Source: JBKPCD01 sp046727175 (GTDB lineage: Bacteria > Acidobacteriota > Vicinamibacteria > Vicinamibacterales > 2-12-FULL-66-21). Taken from it: 8,611 nucleotides of DNA. Made by a program: the position numbers and the translations under genes. The stretch's first letter is position 1. Each line of letters opens with the position of its first letter. The notes beneath the pieces were generated by a model. The model was given only the letters and a program-made list of their open reading frames with translations. It searched no databases and was not told the origin of the DNA. The stretch lies in NCBI GenBank assembly GCA_046727175.1, contig JBKPCD010000219.1:1-8611 (forward strand), written 5' to 3'. This document shows, in pieces, positions 1-6,715 of the stretch.

Positions 1-15
1 ACTGCGCTGGGATTC

Positions 16-810
16 GTGACGACATCTCGTCTGCTGCTCCTCCTCAGTCTCATCACGATAGCTTTGTTCGCTTGCCGGCCCGCATCGTCGAAGGCGCTGG
101 AAGTTCCTCCTGGAACCGACATCGTTGTGAACAAGATCGACGGAACGAGCGCAGCCGGCAAGCTGATCGGCGTAGAGGGCCGTGAGGTCGTCGTTCGCAA
201 CGCGGCGGGGCGCGACGTACGCATTGCCTACTCCGACATTGCCTCGGTGCGCGCGACTCTCGCGGCGGCGAAGACTCCGAAGCGCGCCACGAAGACGGCG
301 CAGGAAACAAATTCTTCCGACGCGACTCCACCGACGTCGCAGCCGTCCATTGACCCCTCGAGGTTCAAGGATTTTCAGGTTGCCGCAGGCACGCGCCTCT
401 CGATCGAGCTCAGCACACCGTTGGCCTCCGACACCAACCGCATCGATGATCAGGTCAGGGGTCGACTCCGCGACGCGTTGGTCGTGGACGGCGTTGAGCT
501 CGTGCCGTCCGGGTCCGTCGTCCTCGGGACGGTGACCGAAGCGGCGCAGGCCGTTCGCGACGAGGATCGCGGGCGAATCGCGGTGCGTTTCAGCGTGATC
601 GAACATCCGAACACCGGCAGCCGCGTCGCGATTCGAACAGCGCCGCTCGCATTCGAATCGGATGCGACCCTGAAGAACGCCCGCGCGGCGGCGTCGCGTG
701 CGCCTGCGAATCCGGGCGCGGCCCCAGCCAGCGAGGCCCGCGTGAATCCGGGCACCGTTCTGTCGGCAACGCTCCTTGCGCCGTTCGTCGTCCGCATCCC
801 GACCCCTTGA
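16..810 (+). CDS. Exported, possibly lipid-anchored protein with SH3-like and beta-rich domains
   Basis: Function unknown. The first 20 residues look like a signal sequence: Arg5, a leucine-rich core, then LFAC with Cys20. This is a weak lipobox (Phe at -2), so lipoprotein and plain secretion are both possible. Residues about 28-80 look like a small SH3/LSm-like beta barrel (VPPGTDIVVNKIDG, then a VVVRN turn). A Thr/Ser/Ala/Pro-rich linker runs from 82 to 115. Residues about 120-225 form a beta-rich domain beginning AAGTRLSIELSTPL, with the pattern 'tolerated range of a variable, VVDGVELVPSGSVVLGTV', which I recall from many acidobacterial secreted proteins. The low-complexity Ala/Pro segment 223-243 is followed by a last strand. 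The GTG start at 16 gives a good signal peptide, but the frame stays open to the window edge, so an upstream start is possible. A PRC-barrel gene follows after 46 bases. Gene confidence is high, function low. Confidence 0.8.
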   Translation: MTTSRLLLLLSLITIALFACRPASSKALEVPPGTDIVVNKIDGTSAAGKLIGVEGREVVVRNAAGRDVRIAYSDIASVRATLAAAKTPKRATKTAQETNSSDATPPTSQPSIDPSRFKDFQVAAGTRLSIELSTPLASDTNRIDDQVRGRLRDALVVDGVELVPSGSVVLGTVTEAAQAVRDEDRGRIAVRFSVIEHPNTGSRVAIRTAPLAFESDATLKNARAAASRAPANPGAAPASEARVNPGTVLSATLLAPFVVRIPTP

Positions 811-831
811 CCTCGGGCCGCTAGTTCCTTA

Positions 832-858
832 CCTTGATGATCAAGGAGATGACGTCAT
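832..858 (+). promoter_or_regulatory. Ribosome binding site inside a small hairpin, before the PRC-barrel gene
   Basis: AAGGAG at 843-848 lies 8 bases before the ATG at 857 and decides the start. Its first bases belong to the palindrome CCTTGA-tga-TCAAGG (832-846), a 6-bp stem with a 3-base loop that could partly hide the site in mRNA. A second perfect palindrome, ATGACGTCAT (849-858), runs into the start codon. Whether either one regulates translation or binds a protein is inference. Confidence 0.5.
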
Positions 859-1294
859 GAAGCTGCTGTTCGGGAGCCAAGTTCGTTCGGGTGGCCGGCG
901 AATCGGGTATCTCGCTGGCGCCGAGATCGACGCCTCGTCGCGTCGAGTGACGAAGATCATCTTCAGCGGAGATGGGAAACTGGGATCCCACGCCCAGACG
1001 CGATCCATCGATGCGGTCCGTGTCGATGGCAGCCACATCATCATGGGTGACGCCGCGCCTTCCACCGCGGCAACTGCCGAGCCGCTGTTGTGGAGCAGCG
1101 CCATTCGTTTCGTGCGCGACGGCCGCGATGCCGGCCACCTTGCCGGCGTCGTGGTCGGGGACAAGGGAGCGATCGAATCAGTGGTCGGCCGTCATCATTG
1201 GTGGAGCGGACGCGCCGAAGTGCCCGCTTCGGAAATCGACCTGTCGCGGCCCGGCGAGGTCCGCGCAGGCAAGGCCGCGTCGCAGGCGGCTTAG
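857..1294 (+). CDS. Small PRC-barrel-like protein with two internal repeats
   Basis: A 145-residue soluble protein without signal peptide or membrane segment. Two halves share a pattern. Residues 9-37 (VRSGGRRIGYLAGAEIDASS, then VTKIIFS) fit a PRC-barrel: a short 'modify/identify' strand, a glycine turn, then an Asp-Xaa-Xaa-Ser-Arg-Arg-Val-Thr strand. Residues about 83-131 (IRFVRDGRDAGHLAGVVV, then EVPASEIDLS) look like a second copy. PRC-barrels bind RNA or protein partners in RimM and the photosynthetic reaction centre H subunit, and many standalone bacterial copies have no known role. The ATG at 857 is chosen because it has a good AAGGAG 8 bases upstream. An open frame reaches back to 776 but would overlap the preceding gene and lacks such a site. 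It ends 11 bases from the convergent cytochrome gene. Function is not assigned. Confidence 0.78.
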   Translation: MKLLFGSQVRSGGRRIGYLAGAEIDASSRRVTKIIFSGDGKLGSHAQTRSIDAVRVDGSHIIMGDAAPSTAATAEPLLWSSAIRFVRDGRDAGHLAGVVVGDKGAIESVVGRHHWWSGRAEVPASEIDLSRPGEVRAGKAASQAA

Positions 1295-1305
1295 AGGCGT
1301 CGCCA

Positions 1306-2166
1306 CTACTTTGCCAGTCCTTTGATGCGGTAGCTGCCATCGTCCAGCCGCTCGCGGTACGCGCCGTGACAGGACTGGCACATCTTGGTGAGGTCGCCCG
1401 CTGCAGTTTTGATCTCGTCCCACTTGCCTGCAGCGACGAGGCGCTCGATCGAATCGGTCTGCTTGCGCGCGTCCTGCGCCCATTGCAGCGCGTCGGATTT
1501 CCCCTTCGTCTTCCAGAAGCCTTCGGTTTCCGCGAACGCCTGCTTCAAGGTGACGACATTCTCTTTCGCGACGTCCGTGTTGGAGCCCTCGATGCTGTTT
1601 CGCAGCGCGTTGAACGCGGGACTGATCCGCTTCATCGTCTTGCTGTAGGCCTCTTCTTCAGCAGTGCGCGGCGGTGGAAGCCGCCTTGCGACATCGACAC
1701 CGGCTGCGTTGATGACCGCCGATGCGAGAACGACGGGCCGGCTGCGATATTTCTCGATCACGTCGGGTGCGAGATCCAGCTCGTAGTCTCTGGCTTTGCT
1801 CGCGATTTGCGCGGCGTCGAGATGGACGACCTCGCCAAGGACGGTGACGTACGTATTGAGGTCGACCGGCGCAGTGAGCGACGGCGCGATCACGAGGACT
1901 TCACTGCCGGTTGCCTTCGTCTTGTCCTGGTCGACCGAGAACGCCGATTGCGAGAGGCGCTGCTCGACGGCGCCGGTCATCGTCACGTACACGCCGTAGA
2001 AGGCATCAGGGTTGTTTGCGAGCGTGCTGGCGGCCACGGGCACGAGCGCTTTCGGCGGCGCCGCTGATCCACCAATCTGTTGAGCCGCCGGTGCGCCTGT
2101 CCCGACCATCATCGCCAGCGTGACCACTGCAACGACCCCGCACCAGATCAGTTTCAAACCTCGCAT
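1306..2166 (-). CDS. Exported OB-fold-like / cytochrome c'-type haem protein
   Basis: Predicted periplasmic electron-transfer or haem-sensing protein of 286 residues. Residues 1-28 are a typical Sec signal (Arg2, Lys5, hydrophobic core, APA-A cleavage site). Residues about 43-120 resemble an OB fold: VPVAASTLANNPDAFYGVYV, a 'TGAVEQ' turn, then strands around VLVIAPS and YVTVLGEVVHLD. Residues about 168-275 are helical and end in CQSCHGAYRE, so Cys263, Cys266 and His267 form one c-type haem site near the C-terminus. That placement is characteristic of class II cytochromes (c' and c-556), with the four-helix bundle before it. Met178 in the first helix is a possible sixth ligand, as in c-556. 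The start has GGGAG (2174-2178 complement) 7 bases upstream. The gene is convergent with the PRC-barrel gene and divergent from the VOC gene. The redox partner is unknown. Confidence 0.85.
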   Translation of the reverse strand: MRGLKLIWCGVVAVVTLAMMVGTGAPAAQQIGGSAAPPKALVPVAASTLANNPDAFYGVYVTMTGAVEQRLSQSAFSVDQDKTKATGSEVLVIAPSLTAPVDLNTYVTVLGEVVHLDAAQIASKARDYELDLAPDVIEKYRSRPVVLASAVINAAGVDVARRLPPPRTAEEEAYSKTMKRISPAFNALRNSIEGSNTDVAKENVVTLKQAFAETEGFWKTKGKSDALQWAQDARKQTDSIERLVAAGKWDEIKTAAGDLTKMCQSCHGAYRERLDDGSYRIKGLAK

Positions 2167-2193
2167 TCGTGATCTCCCGTTCGGGCCATGCGC

Positions 2194-2199
2194 ATTGTA
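2194..2199 (-). promoter_or_regulatory. Possible -10 box of the cytochrome gene
   Basis: On the minus strand this reads TACAAT, a 5/6 match to TATAAT, placed 27 bases before the cytochrome ATG. It would give a leader of about 20 bases that contains the GGGAG ribosome binding site. No convincing -35 box lies at the usual distance, so this is a weak call. Confidence 0.3.
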
Positions 2200-2265
2200 A
2201 AAGAACAGCCGGGCGACGGTGATAGATGTTCTCGCATGCTAGATGGGATAGGATTTCAGGCCGTA

Positions 2266-2640
2266 ATGGTACTTACTGGAGTTCATTTCCTCTTGTACAG
2301 CACGAACCCGGAAGCCGACCGAGCCTTCCTTCGCGACGTCCTCGAATTCCGATCGGTCGACGCCGGTGGAGGATGGCTGATCTTCGCCCTGCCCCCGAGC
2401 GAGCTCGGCGTGCACCCGTCGAGCGGCGACTTCGTGCAGCAACACGCCGAACACAACCTCCTTGGAACGGTGATGTACCTGATGTGCGACGATCTTCGCG
2501 CCGCGATCAAAGCGTTCGCATCGAAGAACGTGAAGTGCACGAAGGTCGAAGAGGCCGGGTGGGGAATCAAGACGACGATTGTGCTGCCGAGCGGGGGCGA
2601 GATTGGACTGTATCAACCGTCGCATCGCACCGCAATCTGA
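2266..2640 (+). CDS. VOC-fold (glyoxalase/bleomycin-resistance/dioxygenase superfamily) protein
   Basis: A 124-residue single-domain protein from the ATG at 2266. It begins MVLTGVHFLLYSTNPEADR and shows the paired beta-alpha-beta-beta-beta modules of the vicinal oxygen chelate fold: a first strand GVHFLLYS, helix AFLRDVLEF, strand WLIFAL, then a second module YLMCDDLRAAIKAFASKNVKC ending in GEIGLYQPSH. Likely metal-site residues are the His of GVH, the His of GVHPSS and the Glu of GGEIGLYQ, but this is by family analogy. The substrate is unknown. An in-frame ATG at 2188 would add 26 residues (another at 2236 adds 10), but that stretch does not look like this family and has no ribosome binding site, and the divergent promoter overlaps it. 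The start at 2266 has a CAGG five bases upstream. It ends 19 bases from the convergent TetR gene. Confidence 0.8.
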   Translation: MVLTGVHFLLYSTNPEADRAFLRDVLEFRSVDAGGGWLIFALPPSELGVHPSSGDFVQQHAEHNLLGTVMYLMCDDLRAAIKAFASKNVKCTKVEEAGWGIKTTIVLPSGGEIGLYQPSHRTAI

Positions 2641-2659
2641 GGCTTTTTTCAGCGGCCTG

Positions 2660-3397
2660 TTATCGCCGGCTGCGGCGGCCGGGCGATCGCCTCGGTCGTT
2701 CGGATGTCCTGGACGACTCGTCGACCGCTTGCGATCGGACTGCGCGAATGCCGGCAAGTGAGAACGCCGTGATGTGATCGGTGAGTCCTCGGATCGCCTC
2801 GGCCCCCGACCCGCTCGCCATCAGCCGCGCCGCGATCGGATTGGGCCGGGCCATCAGGCACTGAGACTGGATGCTGCCGACGCACCGCAGCACGCGCGGA
2901 TCCGTTGGCGAGCAATTCAGGATTTCCGCGATGATCCCCGACACGTAATCGATCCGGGGGCGAACGCCCCGATCGACGATGGTGTCGAGAGCCGGCGTCG
3001 GGTCCGCGATCTCCATTTCAATCAGCCGGTGCAGCCACGTGTGGCGAAGGTGGCGCTCGCGCTCGTCGGCAAGGGACTCGGCCGTTCCTTGAAGCCTCTC
3101 GAGAAAAACAACAATGAACGTACGCAGCCGCTCTTCCGGCGGCTTGTTCGCACCAGCAGTGCGCGCCGCGTCCGTTGTCGCCTGCATCACGTCGGTTGCG
3201 CGGTGCAGCACCTCGCGGTACAAGCCCATCTTGTCGCCGAAGTGGTAGTTGACCGCAGCGACGTTCGCGCGCGCTGCCCGGCAGATTTGCCGGACGGTGA
3301 CTCTTCTGAAGCCTCGCTCGGAGAAAAGACGCGTCGCGGCGTCGACGAGCCGCGTTCTCGTCCGTAGCTCGCTCGTTGCGCGCTTCGTCTCCCTCAC
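2660..3397 (-). CDS. TetR/AcrR-family repressor of the CecR (YbiH) type
   Basis: Predicted DNA-binding repressor, last gene of the export operon. Residues 11-60 are the TetR N-terminal domain: LVDAATRLFSERGF, then the helix-turn-helix at about 34-56 ending in AAVNYHFGDKMGLYREV, a hallmark. Residues about 110-195 (including ADPTPALDTIV, GIIAEILN and SIQSQCLMARPNP) match the ligand-binding region of YbiH/CecR regulators. The C-terminal tail 229-245 is rich in Arg and Ser and looks disordered. The GTG start (3397-3395) overlaps the permease stop as GTGA, so translation is probably coupled. The palindrome at 6683-6715 is the best operator candidate, which would make it an autoregulator. In E. coli, CecR controls ybhGFSR and affects sensitivity to chloramphenicol and cefoperazone. 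The ligand here is unknown. The only alternative is a generic TetR repressor. Confidence 0.9.
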   Translation of the reverse strand: MRETKRATSELRTRTRLVDAATRLFSERGFRRVTVRQICRAARANVAAVNYHFGDKMGLYREVLHRATDVMQATTDAARTAGANKPPEERLRTFIVVFLERLQGTAESLADERERHLRHTWLHRLIEMEIADPTPALDTIVDRGVRPRIDYVSGIIAEILNCSPTDPRVLRCVGSIQSQCLMARPNPIAARLMASGSGAEAIRGLTDHITAFSLAGIRAVRSQAVDESSRTSERPRRSPGRRSRR

Positions 3398-4509
3398 AGT
3401 GTCCGTCGAAACAGCATCGTCGCTGCCGACATGGCAACGACGGAGAAGACAGTGAGATATAAGAGATCGCCGGCGACGGCAGCCATCCCCGTGTTCTTGA
3501 GGAGCAGGCTCTTGAAGGCGTGGACCGAGTACGTGAACGGGTCGACTACTGCGATCGCCTGCATCCAGGCAGGGAAGCCTTGCTGCGGATACACGGCGCC
3601 GCTCGGGAAATACAGCAAGGTGTTGAGGACGCCGAACACGGCGCGCGGAACGAGCGGATCGCTGACGCGCACCATCAGCAGGAACATCAGGCTGATCAGC
3701 GAGAACGCGGTCGCGACGATGACGACGAACAGCCGGAGCAGCCGCAACGGCGCGAACGGGTCGGGGATGCCGGCGATGAGCGATCCAATCGTCATCAGGA
3801 CGATGCCCGCGAGGACTGCCTTGATGGTTCCGGAAAGATTGAACCCGGCGATCAGCTCGAGCTTCGAGATCGGCGTCACGAGATAGCCTTCGTGCAGGCC
3901 GCGCGCCTTGTCGTCGATGAAGATGATGCCGCCCCCGATCATCACCATCATGAAGATCGACATGACGATGGACCCTGGCAGCAGGTACTGGATGTACGGG
4001 ACGTACGGGTAGACTTCGACGACATCCAGGCTCGTCTGCCCAGCGATACGTGATCGGCTGACGCGCGGCGAGTTGAACGCGCCGACCAGTGTCGAGAGCG
4101 ATGCGGCGACGGTCGACGAGACGAACGTGTCCGTGTTGTCTTCGATCAGAGCCAGCCGCGGTTGATTGCGTTCGAGTACGCGTCGCGAGAAGTCGGGCGG
4201 AATCGTCAGCACCGCATTGAGGTGGCCGTTCCGCAAATCGTCGAGCGCGCGCCCTTGATCCGTGTATTCGATCGGGTCGAACGTTCGCGCGCCGGCGGCG
4301 ACTGCGTTACTCAGCTCGCGAACTCTCACACTGGGGATGCCGTGATCCTGCACAACGATCCCCAGCCTGAGGTGTTTCACGTTGCCGCCGAAGGCGTATC
4401 CGAGGACCACGAGCTGCACCAGCGGAAAGATCATCGAGATGACGATGAGCGTAGGGCTGCGCCGGAACCGCCGCAGCTCACGTTCGATGATCGCGAGTGT
4501 GCGTTGCAT
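3394..4509 (-). CDS. ABC-2 type transporter permease (YbhR/YbhS type)
   Basis: Inner-membrane permease of 371 residues. The predicted layout is: cytoplasmic basic helix 1-20 (ERELRRFRRSPT), membrane segment 1 at about 21-41, a large periplasmic domain at about 42-172, then segments at about 176-198, 226-248, 257-280, 286-306 and 347-367. The cytoplasmic loop 200-225 (DDKARGLHEGYLVTPIS) is the typical ABC-2 coupling element and VVDPFTYSVHAFKSLLL (about 321-337) is a family hallmark. Length matches YbhR/YbhS (about 370). E. coli has two different permeases, whereas only one is present here, so a homodimer is likely. It follows the ATPase after 133 bases and its TGA overlaps the TetR GTG start. 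The exported substrate is unknown, with drugs or lipophilic compounds the usual guess for this group. Confidence 0.92.
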   Translation of the reverse strand: MQRTLAIIERELRRFRRSPTLIVISMIFPLVQLVVLGYAFGGNVKHLRLGIVVQDHGIPSVRVRELSNAVAAGARTFDPIEYTDQGRALDDLRNGHLNAVLTIPPDFSRRVLERNQPRLALIEDNTDTFVSSTVAASLSTLVGAFNSPRVSRSRIAGQTSLDVVEVYPYVPYIQYLLPGSIVMSIFMMVMIGGGIIFIDDKARGLHEGYLVTPISKLELIAGFNLSGTIKAVLAGIVLMTIGSLIAGIPDPFAPLRLLRLFVVIVATAFSLISLMFLLMVRVSDPLVPRAVFGVLNTLLYFPSGAVYPQQGFPAWMQAIAVVDPFTYSVHAFKSLLLKNTGMAAVAGDLLYLTVFSVVAMSAATMLFRRTL

Positions 4510-4540
4510 AGCTGATCGCCTGTGTTGAAGCTCGTTTCCA

Positions 4541-4631
4541 CGGCGCAGTCTTCAGACCGCACTCGGGGCGGGGCTTGAACGCCCCGCCCTACAATCACCC
4601 CGCTACGGCGAAGCTCGTTCGTACTGCGCCG
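4541..4631. repeat. Hairpin-containing intergenic element between ATPase and permease
   Basis: The 133-bp gap 4510-4642 contains no gene. Its centre is a perfect 9-bp stem, GGGCGGGGC (4566-4574) and GCCCCGCCC (4581-4589), around a 6-base loop TTGAAC. The outer ends CGGCGCAGT (4541-4549) and ACTGCGCCG (4623-4631) form a second perfect 9-bp inverted repeat. No U-run follows on either strand, so a classical terminator is unlikely. It resembles a REP-like dispersed element or an mRNA-processing/stability hairpin in an operon. A 10-base direct repeat GAAGCTCGTT (4527-4536 and 4610-4619) is also present. Confidence 0.5.
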
Positions 4632-4642
4632 AAGCGGCGTCT

Positions 4643-5644
4643 CTAGGGCCGACGCAACATGAACGCGCTGTCCATGGGAGAGGCCTCCTGCAGCGCATCA
4701 CGCAGCGCGCGCCCCGTGTAGTGCACGAACACGTCGTCGAGTGTTGTGCTCTGAATGGACAGCGACTCGATCTTCACGCCTGCGTGAGCGGCACGCTCCA
4801 TCAGAGCGGTCGTCGTGGCCGGACCGTTGTCCGAGGCGATTCGAAAGACGCGGTCCTGCGTCGCGACGCTCTCGACGTGAGGGAGCTGCTCGAGCCTCTC
4901 GAGCCATCCAGGCGGCGTGGCGGAGAAACTGACCTCGAGCACGTTTTTTCCCGGAATCGACGCTTTGAGCTTCAGCGGAGCGTCGAGCGCCTTCAGCTCG
5001 CCGTGATCCACGATCGCGATTCGATCGCACAGCTTGTCGGCTTCGTCCATGTAGTGCGTCGTCAGCAGAATCGTGAGATCGCGCTGTGACTTGATCCGCT
5101 GGAGCATGTCCCAGACCGCGACTCGCGAGACCGGGTCGAGGCCGGTTGTCGGCTCGTCGAGGAAGAACACACGAGGCTCGTGGACGAGGCCGCGTGCGAT
5201 TTCGACCCGGCGCCGCATCCCTCCGGAGAGGTGCTTGACCTGCTTGTCGGCCCACTGTGTGAGCTCCACCGATTCGAGCAGCTCCCTGATGAGACGCGTT
5301 CGCTTCGCGGGTGCGACGCTGTACAGCTTCGCGAAGATGAGCAGATTCTCTTCGACGCTCAGCTCGAGATCGCTCGTCATCGCCTGCGGGATGACGCCGA
5401 TGGACTTCCGGACGCCGTCCGCCTGCCTGATCACATCGAAGCCGTTGATGGTCGCCGTTCCCGACGACGGCGGCAGCAGCGTCGTCAACATCCGGATGAG
5501 CGTTGATTTTCCGGCGCCATTCGGGCCGAGGAGACCGAAGATCTCGCCCTCCTCGACCCCGAAGCTGATGCCATTGACAGCGGTGAACTCACCGAATCGT
5601 TTGACGATGTTGCGGACATCGATCGCGAACATGTCGTGATTCAC
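4643..5644 (-). CDS. ABC transporter ATPase (YbhF-type, single nucleotide-binding domain)
   Basis: Energises export with the downstream permease and upstream fusion protein. All catalytic motifs are present: Walker A GPNGAGKST (40-48), Q-loop Gln87, signature LSGGM (139-143), Walker B VFFLDEP (159-165, catalytic Glu164), D-loop GLDP and switch His197. Residues about 230-310 form the C-terminal regulatory domain common in drug/lipid ABC-2 ATPases, ending in TTLDDVFVHYTG. E. coli YbhF carries two ATPase domains in one chain (about 578 residues). This protein has one (333), so a homodimer is expected. The GTG start at 5644-5642 overlaps the stop of the HlyD gene as GTGA, while ATG at 5632 (residue 5) is an alternative that keeps the whole fold. 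A 133-base gap with a hairpin follows before the permease. Confidence 0.93.
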   Translation of the reverse strand: MNHDMFAIDVRNIVKRFGEFTAVNGISFGVEEGEIFGLLGPNGAGKSTLIRMLTTLLPPSSGTATINGFDVIRQADGVRKSIGVIPQAMTSDLELSVEENLLIFAKLYSVAPAKRTRLIRELLESVELTQWADKQVKHLSGGMRRRVEIARGLVHEPRVFFLDEPTTGLDPVSRVAVWDMLQRIKSQRDLTILLTTHYMDEADKLCDRIAIVDHGELKALDAPLKLKASIPGKNVLEVSFSATPPGWLERLEQLPHVESVATQDRVFRIASDNGPATTTALMERAAHAGVKIESLSIQSTTLDDVFVHYTGRALRDALQEASPMDSAFMLRRP

Positions 5645-6684
5645 CCTGGCACAGGGAGCAGGACGTACGTCGTCAATCCCACGGCAAGCCGTCTGTCGGC
5701 GTTGTCGACCTTCAGCCGGATTTCAAACGTCTTGATGTCCCGCTTGGTGCGGCTGACGTCCCGTTCGGTGGCGAACGACGCGTTCGCTCCGCGATAGATC
5801 ACGACCCCGTCGCGCATCTCTCCGGACGGCAGCCGGACCTGCAAACGATCGCCGAGACGAATGCGATCGACGTAGGTTTCTTCGACGTCTACGCGCACCC
5901 ACAGATCGTCGGGGTTGATCAGCGTGAGCAGCGGCTGCCCGGTGGTGACGACTTCGCCGACCCTCACCGCGCGAACGTCGACGATGCCGTCGATCGGTGC
6001 GCGGACCTCGGTGTACGCCAGGCGGACGTTCGCCTTCGCGCGCTGCGCGGCGGCCGCATGCTGGAGATGCTCGTTGTTCTCGACCTGGCTCCGCCGGACG
6101 CTGATCTGCTGCGCGTTGGACTTCGCCAGCGCCAGCGCTGCGCGTTGCGCCTCGACTTGTTTCCGAAGTGCCTCGACGTGTGCACGGGCCGCCTCGAACG
6201 CCGTTCGCGCCTGATCCAGTTCCTGCGTCGAGGCGACACCCGCGCGCGTGAGCTTGTCCGCGCGCTCGAACGCGAGGCGCGCGTTTTCGAGGGCGGCCGC
6301 TGCCTCGGCCTGTTGGGACTGGGCTGCGGCCAGGTTCGATTCGGCCTGCGCGATCTGCTGCGCCGTCTGTTGCTCCTGATACCGGAGTGCGGCTTCCGCT
6401 TCGCGGACCTGCGCCGAGACGCCCGCCTCGCTGGACGAGTAGAACGCGCTCTCCGCTTCGAGCTCTTTCGGATCGAGAACGGCGACGACCTGATCGCGCT
6501 TGACGACGTCTCCCTCGGTCACGTTCAGGCTGGCGATCCGGCCGTCAATCTGAGGACTGACGGTGACGTCGTTGGTCGTCACGATGCCGGTGAGGACGAG
6601 CGTGATCGTGCGCGGCCGGAACAGGTAATAGCCGGCGCCGGCGAGGCTGGCGGCAATTGCGAGGAGCAGGACCACGCGCTGCAT
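5641..6684 (-). CDS. HlyD/YbhG-type membrane fusion protein
   Basis: Periplasmic adaptor, first gene of the export operon, linking the ABC permease to an outer-membrane channel (none is encoded here). Residues 4-22 form an N-terminal membrane anchor (VVLLLAIAASLAGAGYYLF), with no lipobox. Residues about 40-72 (SPQIDGRIASLNVTEGDVVK) and 228-258 (RAPIDGIVDVRAVRVGEVV) are the two halves of the lipoyl-like barrel-sandwich. Between them, about 75-225 is a long, Ala/Gln/Glu-rich alpha-helical hairpin. Residues 260-345 form the beta-barrel. The whole matches YbhG (about 330 residues). ATG at 6684-6682 lies inside the operator palindrome. The promoter described separately would give an almost leaderless mRNA, so the start codon could be read without a normal ribosome binding site. 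Its stop overlaps the ATPase start as GTGA. Confidence 0.92.
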   Translation of the reverse strand: MQRVVLLLAIAASLAGAGYYLFRPRTITLVLTGIVTTNDVTVSPQIDGRIASLNVTEGDVVKRDQVVAVLDPKELEAESAFYSSSEAGVSAQVREAEAALRYQEQQTAQQIAQAESNLAAAQSQQAEAAAALENARLAFERADKLTRAGVASTQELDQARTAFEAARAHVEALRKQVEAQRAALALAKSNAQQISVRRSQVENNEHLQHAAAAQRAKANVRLAYTEVRAPIDGIVDVRAVRVGEVVTTGQPLLTLINPDDLWVRVDVEETYVDRIRLGDRLQVRLPSGEMRDGVVIYRGANASFATERDVSRTKRDIKTFEIRLKVDNADRRLAVGLTTYVLLPVPG

Positions 6685-6715
6685 TCAAACACCTGTATAA
6701 AACAAGTGTTTGAAT
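6683..6715. promoter_or_regulatory. Candidate TetR operator palindrome over hlyD promoter and start
   Basis: Left arm ATTCAAACACCTGT (6683-6696), 5-base spacer ATAAA, right arm ACAAGTGTTTGAAT (6702-6715). The 14-base arms are inverted repeats with a single mismatch. TetR-family repressors bind such palindromes as dimers. The site lies between the -35 box and the hlyD ATG and covers the -10 box, as expected for repression of the operon that carries the tetR gene. Binding is inferred. Confidence 0.7.

Noticed and set aside
1090..2067. Plus-strand open frame of 325 residues opposite the cytochrome gene
   Set aside because: Arg-rich composition without domains. It is a shadow of the cytochrome and PRC genes in another frame of GC-rich DNA.
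2223..2245. Two TAGATG repeats as an operator of the VOC gene
   Set aside because: Six-base direct repeats, 11 bases apart, are likely by chance and have no further symmetry.
2266..2640. VOC protein as an antibiotic resistance gene
   Set aside because: The VOC fold is shared by many enzymes and nothing in the sequence or neighbours points to a drug.
2644..2649. Run of six T after the VOC stop codon as a terminator
   Set aside because: Only a 4-bp AGGC/GCCT stem could form around it, with the T run in the loop, so it is not a convincing terminator.
2774..3367. Plus-strand open frame opposite the TetR gene
   Set aside because: The minus strand has a clear TetR helix-turn-helix; the plus-strand product has no family features.
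4527..4619. Direct repeat GAAGCTCGTT as a target-site duplication
   Set aside because: One copy is outside the inverted-repeat ends and the other lies inside, so they do not border an element as a duplication should.
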